Below, piece by piece: positions 46,331 through 58,229 of a stretch of 64,000 bases of DNA. Position 1 is the first letter of the stretch. Every line of letters starts with the position of its first letter. The stretch covers positions 13,934,571 to 13,998,570 of the forward strand of contig NC_080731.1 in assembly GCF_019097595.1 (NCBI RefSeq), given 5' to 3'. The notes beneath the pieces are model-generated. The model did no database searches and was not told the DNA's origin. It saw only the letters and a list, made by a program, of their open reading frames with translations. The translations under genes and the position numbers were made by a program. The stretch comes from Hemibagrus wyckioides (taxonomy: Eukaryota; Chordata; Actinopteri; Siluriformes; Bagridae).

Positions 46331-46800
46331 GTTTTTGTTTTTTGCAAAAATGAAACCGGATGGACATCTTGACCTCGCCAAATGAAAGGTTCCTCGGGTT
46401 AATAGAGGCTCATATTTTGCACAATTTGTACAGTTACTCATTTCTAATATCATTAGGGAAATTAGCTGTGAGGTGATTTATTCACTTAGTTTTTAAAATA
46501 AATCATTTAAACACACCCTGAATCTTAAGTATGCGAGCAGAAGATGAATTGCTGGACCGACTCTGTCCTTCTAAAGTAGAACAAAGATAAATCAGGTAAT
46601 CAACTTAGGGCTGTGTTTTGCATAGCATTAATTAGAAGTGTTTTAATTTGCCCAGAACATGCTCGGATGTGTTTAAATGTGTCAGTTATTCAGGAGGCTG
46701 TGATGAGTAATGAAAGAGGGATGCTCTCAGTTTGATGAGACTTCCTCGATGCCCGCATCATCCTATTAATGTATGCTTCAGTGTCAGTAATGTAAGTAGT
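46331..46800. promoter_or_regulatory. candidate conserved non-coding element
   Basis: Continuation with GCATTAATTAGAAGTG (46625), CATTAGGGAAATTAGC and GATGCCCGCATCATCC. Not coding. Confidence 0.32.
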
Positions 46801-47332
46801 GCTGTGTGTGAACAAATACATCTAGAGGTTTTGGTAGAATTTGTTGAAACTGAGAAATATTTGAAATCAGCTAACACAATATTATTTTCTTGAATGTGAA
46901 AAGTCTTTACATTCAACTAGTGCAAAACATTGTTTTCAAATTATTTTAGATTAAGATGTTAATCTATTAAAACTGTTAGGCTCCTGATTAGTAGCTCCTT
47001 ATGTTTTTTTATATATTCATTACTATTCATTTTCCCATGATCTTGGAAGACAAATGTATGTTATATATGTGCAACTTTATATTTATACCACATGGAAAAA
47101 AGAAATGGACAAATGTCTTGGAGACAAATGCCACAATAACAAGTGCAAATGTGTGTGTGTGATCAGATCAGTGTGCTGTAAGTAAGTGTATTTTGGGTGA
47201 TTTATAAAGAATAATTAGTTGAATGACATCACAGGAAAAATAAAGAGTGAGATTTTTCCACCATGAGAGTGGATTCTCCCACCAGTGGGACATTATTACT
47301 GCAAATGGCTCCAGATCTGGTGGTTACTGACT
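46801..47332. other. AT-rich spacer
   Basis: Nothing recognised; a short TG tract near 47150. Confidence 0.5.
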
Positions 47333-47470
47333 TGGATGGATGGATGGATGGATGGATGGATGGATGGATGAATGAATGAATGAATGAATGAATGAATGAA
47401 TGAATGAATGGACAGGTGGCTGGATGGATGGATGGATGGATGGATGGATGAAAGGATGGATGGATGGATG
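47333..47470. repeat. (GGAT)n-(GAAT)n-(GGAT)n compound microsatellite
   Basis: ATGG units, then AATG units (47370-47410), then ATGG units again after GACAGGTGGC. ATGGATGGA arrays often grow from the tail of fish SINEs, but no SINE body is visible here. Confidence 0.97.
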
Positions 47471-48229
47471 AACAACATGTAAATGAGCCTGTATAATTTC
47501 TTGTTCTTGATATCTATGAGTTAAGTAAATGTAAATTGTATAAGGCTGATTAAGCTTAACAGAATCTACCCAAGTGTGCTATGCACAAAATTTCTGTTCA
47601 TAAAGTATACAGTATATTAAATAAATGAAATGATATTGCCCTCTAAGAGTACAAATCTATGGTGAATCTCAAATATGAAAGCAAATAATAAGTAAATAAT
47701 CAGAAGTAATGATTTTGTTTATAACACTAGCAAAAGCAGCCTTTTGCAAATGTGATCCCTGATTTTCGCTCATTTTCATTTGTTCACTCAACTGCCATTC
47801 TAGATGTGATTATATCTTATAGTAAGGCTCAGTAAATGATATTGCAGGAGTTAAATGAATCTATTTGCTTTGACTTCCACCCTGTGTTTTGCATGGTTAG
47901 GTAGAAACGCACCAAATTGCATATGTACTAAGGCAAACATGCTAAATGGATATAATATATTGTTCATTTGAGAGACACAGCCCTCCACACTCCCTATTAA
48001 TACATTCTTTAGGGATGTCGTTATCTTTCTAAGGAGAAATGCTATTTAAAAAGTTTTTTTGAGAATAGTAGAGGAAAGGTATGTAATGAAGTTTTACAGT
48101 TTGTATAAAATTGTAATATTTGTGTGCATTTTTTAAAAAATTGGTGCAATATGTTCACTGTTTATTGAATTTGTGTCAGTAATACTGTAGTTTGCAGAAG
48201 CCTTTCAGTTGCAGGAACATATGCTCTCA
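47471..48229. other. AT-rich DNA, nothing recognised
   Basis: No supported feature. Confidence 0.5.
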
Positions 48230-48640
48230 CAAGTAATGCCACTATAATTAGCTTTTTTTTTGTTTTTGTCTCGCTCTGTGACAACACAAACCGCAGCATT
48301 TACAGTCTTTACATAAACACACTAGCCACTGGAGCAAGCGTATGCACACGATCACACATTTAGGCTCATTTGAAACATCACAGCAGTGCTTTGTGATTGT
48401 TTTGGCAGCCGAGCTGAATTAGCCATTACATCAATGTGACTTTTGTACATAAAAGAGCCCTTTTCCCTTTGCCCAACAATGTCTAATAAATCTGCACAGG
48501 GGGGGAATATTGATGCAGGGTGCTGACGGTGACACAAAAGAGGGGGAATGTGGTTGGAGGCTGCACTGGGTCATGAACAGTATTTTAAGTCTGCAGTTTA
48601 ACCCTGCAGCCTGTCAGCTCTGACCTTTCGCCAACCCCGA
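48230..48640. promoter_or_regulatory. candidate conserved non-coding element
   Basis: Balanced repeat-poor block (GCCGAGCTGAATTAGCCATT, TAAATCTGCACAGG). Compositional call only. Confidence 0.28.
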
Positions 48641-48821
48641 CGAGTGGCTCATTGCTCCTTCCTCTCTCTCTTTCTTTCTATCTCTCTCTCTCTAAAGACA
48701 GACGAGGGAAGGGGATGTAGGAGAGATGTCAGACAGAGACATGTACATGAAAAAGAGTAGTTGTAAGCCTGTCGTGAAATCATATCAATATCTTTCTCTT
48801 TTCTCATATCAATATCTATCT

Positions 48822-48824
48822 ATT

Positions 48825-48879
<55 letters not shown>

Positions 48880-48880
48880 C
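48822..48880. repeat. (TTTC)n microsatellite
   Basis: About 15 perfect TTTC units within a pyrimidine-rich stretch from 48650 to 48930. Confidence 0.98.
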
Positions 48881-49100
48881 ATTTCTCTCCTCTTCTCTAT
48901 TCTCTCTCTCACTCTGTCTCTTTTGTATCTGTTTTTCTTTTATTGCCATTTTTGCTGGCTGGCTGGCCAACTGATGAGAGGCCAAGGCAACCCCCCATAT
49001 GAGGACAGGGACATTATTGACCTGTCTAGAAGCTTGGCTGACCTCCAGGTGACCCTACATTCACCTGTAGTTGACCTTGAGGCGAGCCTCTTTTGTCTCG

Positions 49101-49136
49101 TACACACACACACACACAATCACACAATCACATACA
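49101..49136. repeat. (CA)n imperfect microsatellite
   Basis: CA tract with two AAT interruptions. Confidence 0.93.
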
Positions 49137-49219
49137 CCCCCCTCAAATCTCTGCATGGTCTTAATTATTAGGCATGATGTGAATGAGACTGAAATTAACA
49201 GTGTGAAGTGATTTTGCTC

Positions 49220-49224
49220 TGTGT

Positions 49225-49281
<57 letters not shown>
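49220..49281. repeat. (TG)n microsatellite
   Basis: TG tract with one TA interruption, about 62 bp. Confidence 0.98.
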
Positions 49282-49282
<1 letters not shown>

Positions 49283-49425
49283 ATAAATGGTGAAAAGAAC
49301 AGATCAAGATTAAGAGAATATGAAAATAAAAGAAGAGTCAAAGGAAAGAGTTAGACAAAACTACCAAAAATGGTAAGTAGGAAGAAGTAGAAAAAGAGAA
49401 CATGAAAATGGGAAGAATGAGAAAG

Positions 49426-49428
<3 letters not shown>

Positions 49429-49458
<30 letters not shown>
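49429..49458. repeat. (GA)n microsatellite
   Basis: AG dinucleotide tract within a purine-rich segment from 49320. Confidence 0.97.
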
Positions 49459-49462
<4 letters not shown>

Positions 49463-49492
49463 CATCATTTTAATTGTTTCTGTTGTGACTAC

Positions 49493-49542
49493 AGTGTGTG
49501 TGCATGTGTGTGTGTGTGTGTGTATGTGTGCATGTGTGTGTG
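49493..49542. repeat. (TG)n imperfect microsatellite
   Basis: TG tract with CA and TA interruptions. Confidence 0.95.
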
Positions 49543-49559
49543 AAGGAGAAGTGGGAGGA

Positions 49560-50530
49560 ACCAAGATTTAAACCTGTTTGAAAGCTTTCTGTAATTATAC
49601 ATGAATTATCCATGAAGGCCTGGACACTAAAGTTATCCTCTTAAACAGGTTTGTCTGTGCCAGATGACTGACACTCTGCTTTCCATCACCTCTTTTTCAG
49701 CAACACTGTGCTTTAGTAAGCATTAAAAAGGTGCCTGACTTCGCCTCCTTTACATGCAGCTGTATTGTTTGAACTAGAACGCATCATGCCACTATTAACT
49801 ATCGTTTTGAAGCCACGCTGTGCATCGGCTTCAGAGACTTTATCCAGAGAACGCCGCTCCTGCCTTTAGGACCCAAGTCAAACGGATCTGTTACAAGTAA
49901 CGATTCATTATCACCTCACAAACAAGCAGAAGGTGCCGCAAACATGCTGCTTCTTTTTTTCTGGCTCGGCTAATAGAATTGAATTTCACACAGTGCAACT
50001 TAAATTAGACATTGCGTAGCAGCCATGAATGGCAGAAATAATCGGCATGGGTGACTAATTTGGCAGAGCGTTAGCTAAGTACACAAATCCTTCTTTCTTC
50101 CCGCCTTTGCCTGAGGTGCGCACCGAGCAGAGCGCAAACGCAGAGACAAAGCCAACATGAAGTTCATAAAAATTAACATAGCAAATGACCTGGAGAAGAG
50201 AGCCCAATAAATAATCTGATCTTATCGCCTCCAAGTATGCGAGGCGGGGAGCGAAGGCGTCCAATGAAAATATTCTCATTAATCTTGCGTACCCTCGGAT
50301 AAACTTCTTTACAGGAAACCATTTCTCTGCAGACTTTGTGGGGGTCAAGGGAAGGTCACGTCCTTTTGCAGTTGATTTATTTTTTTTACGGAGAACGATT
50401 AGTGAAAACTGACCTCAGAATCACTTAATTCATTTAGACCTCTTTTTGCTCTCTCTTTTTTGTTATGCTGAATTATCTGTGAAGTTGTTTAGGTGTCGTC
50501 AGGGAGACGCCATGTTGGCAGGGCCTTATT
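49560..50530. promoter_or_regulatory. long candidate conserved non-coding region
   Basis: Nearly 1 kb without microsatellites or transposons. Words include CTGTAATTATACATGAATTA, ACGATTCATTATCACC, CTTAAATTAGACATTGCG, GACTAATTTGGCAG and CACTTAATTCATTTAG. The 97-codon minus frame at 50055-50348 is not a known family. Likely one or more enhancer-type elements if conserved. Confidence 0.42.
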
Positions 50531-50911
50531 TTGATTCAGCATTCAAAAAAAAAAAAAAAAAAGAAGGAGGGGGCTGTTTCTCTGTAGGTTTCCGACAATT
50601 TTGTATCTCAGCTTGTCTGGTTTTTGGCACTGCTTTAAGTGCTTTGAAGATGAGCGAGTTTTGTTGCTTCAGAGTGGTTGCCGTAGACGGGTGGAGATGA
50701 GGGAACGCTTTAAAGAAGCTTGCGTGCTGTTTCATCCTGGTGACCACATGCAGTCTGGATAAACCTTAAGTATGCTTTGTCATGCAAAAAGGATCCAGCT
50801 TCAAGATGGAGCAGCACCTGGAGTGGAATAATTGGCTTCATGAAAAGACCTTCTTCCACTGACATCTGCTAAATTAACCATTGTACGTCTTCTAAACCCA
50901 CATAGGATGAG
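50531..50911. other. no gene seen; 18-A run at 50545-50562
   Basis: Two overlapping opposite frames (50446-50700, 50526-50747) pass through the A run and are not supported. Confidence 0.4.
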
Positions 50912-51292
50912 TTTCCATTGCAGGAACCCAGGTACGTTTTCAGGGTCTTAATCATTTTAGGTCTTTAGTTCCTCCGTTAGAGTACATACTTCTTCACGAA
51001 CCGGGAAGTACTAGTACAGCTTGCTGTACCAAACATCACTGATCCATTAGAACCACCAACCATCTCAAAACACATTTAATTAAATATAAATCTTAGGTTA
51101 TATTAAAGACAACACAACACAACTGAATGCTTCAAAATTCTCTTCATGCGACTTGCTCCTGGTGTCATTATAAAATATGTTGCCATTATTTTGGGAAAAT
51201 TCCATGCAACAAGTTCAAGTAATCATGCTGAAGGTGAAGGTGAAGGAGTTTCCTACTCCCTACTACATTACTAAACAACACTGCAATGGAAA
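50912..51292. mobile_element. possible hAT-like MITE
   Basis: A perfect 12-bp inverted pair, TTTCCATTGCAG (50912-50923) and CTGCAATGGAAA (51281-51292), bounds a 381-bp AT-rich segment with no coding capacity. TTTCCATTGCAGGAAC wording is familiar from fish hAT-type MITEs. The flanking 8-mers do not match, so a target duplication is not seen. Confidence 0.5.
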
Positions 51293-51299
51293 AAAGCTC

Positions 51300-52150
51300 T
51301 GCCCTCAAATATCCCTGTCAGAACAACTGGTTTGATAATACACAGCTGGAAAATTCATGAAACCACAAGCGATCATCACCACAAACAATTTCACAACATG
51401 CCTTCAGATCAATGGTAAGGAAGGTAAGAGAGAAGGCAGCAGTCACATAAAAAGAGTTGCAGGATGTTGTGAAAGCAGCAGGAACTACAGTTACAGTTAC
51501 AAAATGTACTATATTATTGCAATCATCTCCATCCCTACACCTCATCCAAAATCCTCTACTGAAAAAGAAGCACAGACATAAATTTAGATATAAATTTAGC
51601 ATTTAGATAAATTATAACTCTTTTGAACCAAAAGACAAAACAAAAAATCTCTTTGGCAAAAAATACACCATAAAGAGTGAAGCATGGTGGTGGGGGCATC
51701 ATGACATGAGACTGCTTCTCTGCAAACGGTTGCTAAGGTAACACGGCATCAGTGGAAAATGAATGGAGTGATGTTATTAGTGGAAAATTTCATTTTATTA
51801 GCCAAGAATCTTTGAAGAAAATGGATGTCTCAAGAAGACAACGACCCCAAACATACAGCCAGAATAACTCAAGTCTGTGAAGGTGCTTGAATAGCCTAGT
51901 CCTGAGTTGCTTTATGGAGGAAATCGTTAGTTCATCAAAGGGACCCTTGTAACCTTGGGCAGTTGAAGACGATTTGAAGAGGAATCGAACAAAATGAAAC
52001 CACAATGCTGTAAAAAGTTACTTAATTATTATCATAGACATCTTGAAGCTGTCATTGTAGACAACAGAATTGCAACCAAACTGCTTTGCGCTAATGTTTA
52101 TTTGTGGCATCTGAGCACTTTATTAATTTTATGTTTTAAAACATATCTTT
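51300..52150 (+). mobile_element. Tc1-like transposon relic, copy B
   Basis: AAAAGAGTTGCAGGATG, AAAGCAGCAGGAACTACAG, TTGCAATCATCTCCATCCCT and GTGAAGCATGGTGGTGGG match the family of copy A at 43.2 kb. The 3' region with GCAGTTGAAGACGATTTG parallels copy A's GAACTGAAGATGGTTTG. Interrupted throughout. Confidence 0.82.
51430..51930 (+). pseudogene. Tc1-like transposase remnant
   Basis: The second catalytic block survives: the frame at 51837 gives DNDPKHTARITQ, the Tc1 QDND-PKHT motif (catalytic Asp codon 51837-51839). The first Asp region has decayed. The PIENLW Glu region is missing after CCTAGTCCTGAG near 51896. Stops and shifts elsewhere. Not functional. Confidence 0.78.
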
Positions 52151-52204
52151 GTTTATGAATACATAGTGCAAGTATTGAGTGTATGGGGATGTAGGCACTT
52201 GAAG

Positions 52205-52630
52205 AACCGATCAGCCATAACATTAAAACCACTGACAGGTGACATGAATAACATTGATTATCCCATTACAATGACATCTGTCAAGGCATGGGATAGGCAG
52301 TAGGCAGCATGTGAAAGCTTCATTCTCAAAGTTAAAGTGTTGGAAGCAAGAAAAATGGGCAAGTGTAAAGATCTGAGCAACTTTGACAAGGGAAACACTC
52401 GGATGGTTAAACCACTGGGTCAGAGCTTCTCCAGAACATCAGGTCTTGTAGGGTGTTGCCGGTATAAGGTGATTAGTGACTTGCAAACGTGGGCCAATGA
52501 AAGAGAACAGGTGTGGAGTTCATGCCTCCAAGGATCAGAGCTGTTTTGGTGCCTACACAATACAGGGACCTACACAATTATTAGGCATGTGGTTTTAAGC
52601 ATTTGGTTATGGCTGATTGGCGTATATTAA
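52205..52630 (+). mobile_element. non-autonomous Tc1-like element, copy B
   Basis: The left end CCGATCAGCCATAACATTAA (52209) is mirrored by TTGGTTATGGCTGATTGGCG (52602). The same family as 44.45 kb but with a shorter internal part and independent deletions. Confidence 0.87.
52355..52630 (+). pseudogene. Tc1-like transposase, N-terminal fragment fused to terminal repeat
   Basis: Opens MGKCKDLSNFDKGN (52355) and continues PLGQSFSRTSGLVGC, the Tc1 helix-turn-helix. From about residue 60 a deletion joins the frame to the right terminal repeat, which stays open by chance to 52630. About 92 codons with an ATG, but no catalytic domain. A DNA-binding-only product is conceivable; no evidence of expression. 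Confidence 0.82.
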
Positions 52631-53165
52631 ATAATTCTCTAAACATTTATTTAACCTCACTGTAGATAAGAACTGACATGAGTAAAGCAATAACATCAGC
52701 CATGTTGCAAAAGCACACACATCACATATGCCTAATGAGTTGTAGGAACTGCTATAAAAAAACGACCGCAAGGGGCAATGTCAATGCCTCTTAAAGTTAT
52801 TTGTTTTCTTCATTATTAAGCTCCTGACTTGTGGCATTTCTTTGCCCACTGAAAGTCGCAGGAATGAGCTGGACGCTTGTCCTCACCGAGAAGGTCGTTT
52901 TGGCTACAGTGTTCTCGTCAGGCAGAAGTATGTGTCATTTGTCAGCGTGCCGTGTAGGAACTTTCAAACAGGCCCGTAACTGTGAAGGCCAACGAATAAA
53001 TCTTTATCACTCTGAATATAAAGTGACCCTCTCTGTCTCTCTCTGGCTATCCTTGCAAAATAACAGTGAGACAATAGTGATTTGTGTGCCCTACTTTGGC
53101 CTCCATAAGCTATGAGGGAAGCTTTGAAAAACGTCTAACAGCAGCTTTGCCTTCATCGTGTCCCA
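52631..53165. promoter_or_regulatory. candidate conserved non-coding element (52790-53160)
   Basis: Balanced, repeat-free DNA after the transposon. The 94-codon frame 52831-53115 has no domain. Compositional call. Confidence 0.27.
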
Positions 53166-54090
53166 AGGATTAAGGTATAATTTGTTGGTTAACACAAGTA
53201 TGTTGCTGTTTTTTTTTTTTTTTTAACACATAAGTGTGTAACAAGGAAATTCATTCTAGTTTTAACATGAGGTCTATTTCAGAATAGTGGTATGTGTCCA
53301 TACTGAGGACCTCAGAGGTAACTTGTAATGGGGAACATGCTATGGGGAAGTTTGCCATAACAACAGCCCTGTGTCCCAATTATGTAGAACTCTGTCCTTG
53401 AACTTCAATATGTCAGCTTCAATATATCAGCTGGTTCTCACAGTTCAGTTCATATCATGTAGTAATGTTGGTGCTCAGACAACATTCTTAGATTAACATT
53501 TTGTAGTCATGTAGAAAACATTTCTGTGCTGTGGCAATGTTGTGAGCGTTCCCAGAAAACCTGACAGATTGAACATAACTCATATGATTTCTCTTTTTGC
53601 CCTTGTCCAGAGTCAGACTACAGCCAGGTCAGACCCACTGAATCAGATTTTATTTAAATCTGATTCAGAATCATTTTTATTATTTTATTATTAGGGATTT
53701 TTTCTTGGTGTTTGGTTTCAACACAATACAATTAAAACAACTCACACATTGTAACACACAACATATTGTATTTACCACCCTAATATTGAAATATTGGACC
53801 ATAAACAGAAATTGGTAGACTATATTACTGTAGTTTATTTTACAGTGGAGGTAGAAATAGCAGTTGAATGCAAGTGTGATTGAATAATAAATATGATAAG
53901 TGTTTAAGGTGTTGGTCAACTGATCAGAAGGTTGTCAATTCAAATCAGGTATATATATAAATGAGATAAAGTCTGATGAATGTTATAATAATGTAATTAT
54001 AATTATTTAATAACTAAGGATATATTTTTCTAAATTGTAATAAATAGTATAAAACAATACGTTAAAATAATAATAATAATAATAATAATA
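53166..54090. other. AT-rich DNA with a short hairpin
   Basis: T run at 53210-53224. Inverted repeat CTGAATCAGATTT / AAATCTGATTCAG (53638-53650 and 53656-53668) with a 5-base loop. (AAT)n at 54065-54094. No gene seen. Confidence 0.6.
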
Positions 54091-54099
54091 ATAACCATC

Positions 54100-54425
54100 C
54101 TCATCAAGTAATGCAGGAAGCAGGAATACAATTATTGCAAATAACATTTAGTATTTGTTTCTGGCAGGTCAGCGCTGTAGTGATCACTGACTGTTGCCCA
54201 ACCGGCTTGGTTAATAACAGAAATTGCCAGTGGCAAGAAGCTGTGCTGATGGCGTGCTGTTTTGGTTATCTGGGAGTAGAATCGCCTTCCTGCTGGTAGT
54301 TTTTGGATTTTAGATAATTAGCAGAAAAGACAATAATGTGGCTACCCTCATTTGTGAGAATGTGGAATAGGCTCTCCGTCAGACATAAAAGAGCCACGGA
54401 TAAACAACATCCGTCAGTTATTAGC
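54100..54425. promoter_or_regulatory. weak candidate conserved non-coding element
   Basis: Balanced, repeat-free (GGTTAATAACAGAAATTG, GATAATTAGCAG). No domain in the frame 54111-54299. Confidence 0.27.
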
Positions 54426-55599
54426 ACATGCTTACACATAACATTTTATAATGTAGAGATTTAATATTAATAGCTAACATTGGCTAACAACAAACTGAAG
54501 ATGTTATTCCTCCAAATTCTGAATGTTTGCTTAACTTTTGCATAGTTGTGGTCTTTCGAGCCAGGGAACTCTCTTCTGTGTTAGCTAGCTAAGCTTGTTA
54601 CTGGTTGATGTACAGCATTAGACTCATTGACAGTCCTTGCCACTGGAAAATCATGACACCATCTTGCAAATTCCCTACAGATATTGTAGTGAGCATTGTG
54701 TTATTAATCAAACAAGTGAGATTTACCAAGATTTACCTCCTTAGTTACACACCCTGGCCTTTCTCTCATGAGTGTCATGTGGTGTCATTTTATTCTACAA
54801 AGGAACAATAGTCATTTTTACGTAAAAAGCAAACATATTTCATAGAACATCTTTTCTGACATACATTAAAGTATTGTTGATTATGAATCAAGTAAACAAT
54901 GAAAATGTCTTAAATTGGTAAATCATTTGGAGAACTGATTTTAAATGTGTTTAATATTTTTTGCTTTATTAATGTTGATTAAAAACCCTGATTAAATGAA
55001 CTATTTTTTTTATTTTTATTTTTTCTTCCAGTAGCCCCCTGCTAAGATACTTAAGAAACACCAAGTAAACCCGAGAATAATTTTACTTACATTAGTATAG
55101 AGCTGTTGCTGGCATCTGCAGTGAAAGAAACAAATGTCATTTGATGCGTTTTATTGGAATAAGAAATAAAACATGATGCAATGAGGGAAATAATCAACTA
55201 CAAGTTGGTGTGTTGACAAAACTGATGATTTTTCCATGAAACAATATCCTGAAGTCTTTCATTCTTCTTATATTATAAAAAAATCAAAATGTTTAACAAT
55301 ATTTTTGAAATGTAATACTGATTGACATGTTGTACTTTTACCATTTTATAGTTATATTTAATGTTATGGAATGTCCCTGACACAAAACAGTTCCTATGAT
55401 AAAGTTTCAGAATTAATATAAACCCATGATACTGTTAGAGCGACTGTATTAGAAAATGAGTCAACACTTTCTGACCAGTCAGTTTCAAGCATTCAACATA
55501 CATCACAAGCATCACAAGTATTACAAGTACTTTTAACCAACAATTGTCCTTGATTTAAAGGCTTTTTGCATGCCCATAGCTAAGCTAATGAGGTTTATT

Positions 55600-55600
<1 letters not shown>
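54426..55600. other. AT-rich DNA, nothing recognised
   Basis: No supported feature. Confidence 0.5.

Positions 55601-55601
<1 letters not shown>

Positions 55602-55636
<35 letters not shown>
55602..55636. repeat. (TG)n microsatellite
   Basis: Perfect TG tract. Confidence 0.98.
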
Positions 55637-55639
<3 letters not shown>

Positions 55640-55786
55640 TATGTGTGGCTATGTTTGTGAGAGACGCCCAGACAGATATTTTTTTCATAACCATTAGTAA
55701 GCGATTAGGGAGCAGCTTCTTCTGCTGTTTTTATCACATCTTGTCTGTGTGGATTACAGAATTAAAAACGCTGGCTGTCAGCATGC

Positions 55787-55796
55787 TGTGTGTGTA

Positions 55797-55852
<56 letters not shown>
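55787..55852. repeat. (TG)n(AG)n compound microsatellite
   Basis: TG tract switching directly to AG at 55820. The 191-codon frame 55749-56324 runs through this and a TA tract and is an artefact. Confidence 0.98.
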
Positions 55853-55856
<4 letters not shown>

Positions 55857-56109
55857 AGTGATAGCGATAATATGCATCACTTGTGTCACCTCTTTTCTTT
55901 TTCACTTCTTTGGATTACAACATTTTGTTCTTTCAGTAATGAGGTTGTTGTCAGGTCAAGGGTTCTGAATCTGTTCTTAATTCGTGTTAGGAATGCGTTT
56001 AGAGATACGGGTGTATATAAAAAGCAAATGGATCTCATTTTTACTCTGAGCTCTTTCAAAGATGTAAAAATCTGTGAAATTACTTTTGCCTACAGAACAC
56101 TATATAAGG

Positions 56110-56152
<43 letters not shown>

Positions 56153-56821
56153 TTTATTTTGTATTTATTTTGTAATTTTTCTGATTACAGTAGATTTTCA
56201 TAATGATAATGAACAAACCCACTATATTTATACTGCACTCCAGTGGGTAGCATTTCCATCGCACAGCTCCAGAGTGTCCAGTTTCTGTGCATTTTCCCCA
56301 AATGTTCATACAAGATTCCTCTAAGTTCTCAGGTTTTCTTCTGCTGTCCAAAAACTGGTAGGAGTATTATCCAACTACACTTCCTTTATGAATCACTGTA
56401 TGAATGATGCTTTGTAATGTCCTTGTAACACCTCCTGCTTCGTGCCCAGGTATAGACGTTAACTGAAGATGAATATCTAAGTTGTGTTTTCATATAGGAG
56501 TCAAATGATGTTATGTAAGTCAACAGAGCCGTTATTTGATTTGGTAGAGCTTCTTTGCCTCCCGCTGCATCTTTGTTTTATTATCGATAAAGTGATGCTC
56601 AGACCACCCGAGCAGAGTTCAGAGATCCTTTGTGTGGTTTTTCTGGAGCGATCTGCTTCCCTCTGATCAGACTTCACTCTTTGAAATAGTCTGGATTAAT
56701 TACATTTTCCCAGAATGCACTAATTTGTTCAAAAACTCAAAATTGTGCATGATCTATAGACAGAATGACTTGGTTCATATTATGGATTATGTTTTTCTCT
56801 CTTTCATCCGCTCATGCTTGC
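55853..56821. other. no gene seen; (TA)n at 56111-56149
   Basis: AT-rich with a 39-bp TA tract. No recognisable gene. Confidence 0.5.
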
Positions 56822-56955
56822 TCTCAGTGGTTCAGCGGTCAAGGTTTTGTCTAGTAATCCTTAGGTTGTGAGCCAGAGCAAGACTCTCAGTACCCCTTTA
56901 TTGATCGGCTCTGTGGCTCTCACTTTGGATAAACTTCTGCTGAATAAACAAACAG
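56822..56955 (+). mobile_element. tRNA-derived SINE, truncated and old
   Basis: A-box-like GTGGTTCAGCGGTCAAGG (56828), GTCTAGTAATCCTTAGGTTG, then the tail ACTTTGGATAAACTTCTGCT-GAATAAAC, which matches the L2-type tail also seen at 6.6 kb. The middle is deleted. Confidence 0.68.
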
Positions 56956-57354
56956 ACAGACAAGTAAATGAATACATTTTAATCTTTACTGTTACAAATT
57001 CACCTGAAATACATCTCATAGATGATTGTGAGGAATTATGATAATTATGAAGAAGAAGAAGAAGAAGAAGAAGAAGAAGAATGCTTTAATATTGCCACAC
57101 ACATATATTACAGCAGAGTAGAATTTTTTTCTTTGCATATCCCAATTTAGAAAGGGTCAGAGCACAGGATATGCTGTGAATTTGCTGTAAGTAGTGAGAT
57201 ATTACATAACTTTGTGCTGTGCTGTATTGTGAAGATATAAAGTTTTCAGTAATAAAAGAAAATAAATAAATAAATAAATATGTGCATACATGCTACACAC
57301 ATACATACACATTTACAGGACATATACTACATTCATACATTCATACTTCTCACT
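56956..57354. other. no gene seen; (GAA)n and (AAAT)n
   Basis: GAA trinucleotide array at 57049-57081 and AAAT array at 57260-57280. Otherwise AT-rich. Confidence 0.7.
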
Positions 57355-57560
57355 TGATTTACATTTTAATTCAATTTATTGGTATAGCACTTTTAACAAC
57401 GGGCATTGTCTCAAAACAGCTTTACGGAAGTGTAGAAACAAAGAATAAAAAATTTAATAATTAACATTACTATTTATCTTTAACATTTATCCTTAATGAG
57501 CAAGCCTGAGGTAATGGTGGCAAGGAAAAACTTTCTGAGATGATAATCATACCTATAACT
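57355..57560 (+). mobile_element. interspersed repeat, second copy of the 23.3-kb family
   Basis: TTCAATTTATTGGTATAGCA, CTTTTAACAACGGGCATTGT, CTCAAAACAGCTTTACGGAA, then ATCCTTAATGAGCAAGCC (57490), TGGCAAGGAAAAAC and TTTCTGAGATGATA. The AATGAGCAAGCC and GGCAAG blocks align with 23.35 kb. This copy keeps the 5' part, the other the 3' part. Confidence 0.8.
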
Positions 57561-58229
57561 GAAATAAACACGTCATTACACTTCCTATCAGTTTGTAGGT
57601 GTATAATTCCTAAACCTATCCTGCTTTTCTTTACAGTCTAACATCTCCACAAACACAATGTTTCATAATGTCATATCACCATGGTGATAATCCCAATATA
57701 GCGCTACAACAGCAGTCATTCAGCTTTATTTATAGTCAGTTATAATCAGAGAGCTTCATCTGATGTACTCTATACATTCACCGCTTAATCAGTTGATCTG
57801 TTCAGGTTAAAGTGACTTATATTAAATGCTAAACAACACTGGAATGTTTTTCTTTCCCTAACACTACATGATGCTCAGAGGTGATTGTAGGGACTGTGAG
57901 GACCCCAGCCAGAAAAATGCAAAGATCCCTCCTGACTTTTTTTTTAAAATAATTTATTATTATGTTACACAGATGCATTTATATAAAATCAGGATAACTG
58001 CCTTTCAAGCTTCTCGATTAGATAAACCATCATTAAAGTACATGGGCCACAGCAGAACCCCTTTGGTAAAGTGGTAAACTTGAAAAGACCAACCATTCTA
58101 ATAAAGAAAGCTTATAAAGTACAGTATGTGATCCAAACCAGCTTTTGGAGTGCCAACACTTAGCGAGCTGCTAGCAGCACAAAATGATGCTGGTTCAAGT
58201 GTTACATTACTGTGTAGTTAAGAAGAAGA
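57561..58229. other. AT-rich DNA, nothing recognised
   Basis: No supported feature. Confidence 0.45.

Noticed and set aside
47333..47470. SINE tail origin for the ATGG array
   Set aside because: ATGGATGG arrays can grow from SINE tails, but no head or body is visible next to it.
55749..56324. 191-codon plus-strand frame, longest in the window
   Set aside because: Runs through TG, AG and TA microsatellites, and the remaining parts show no domain.
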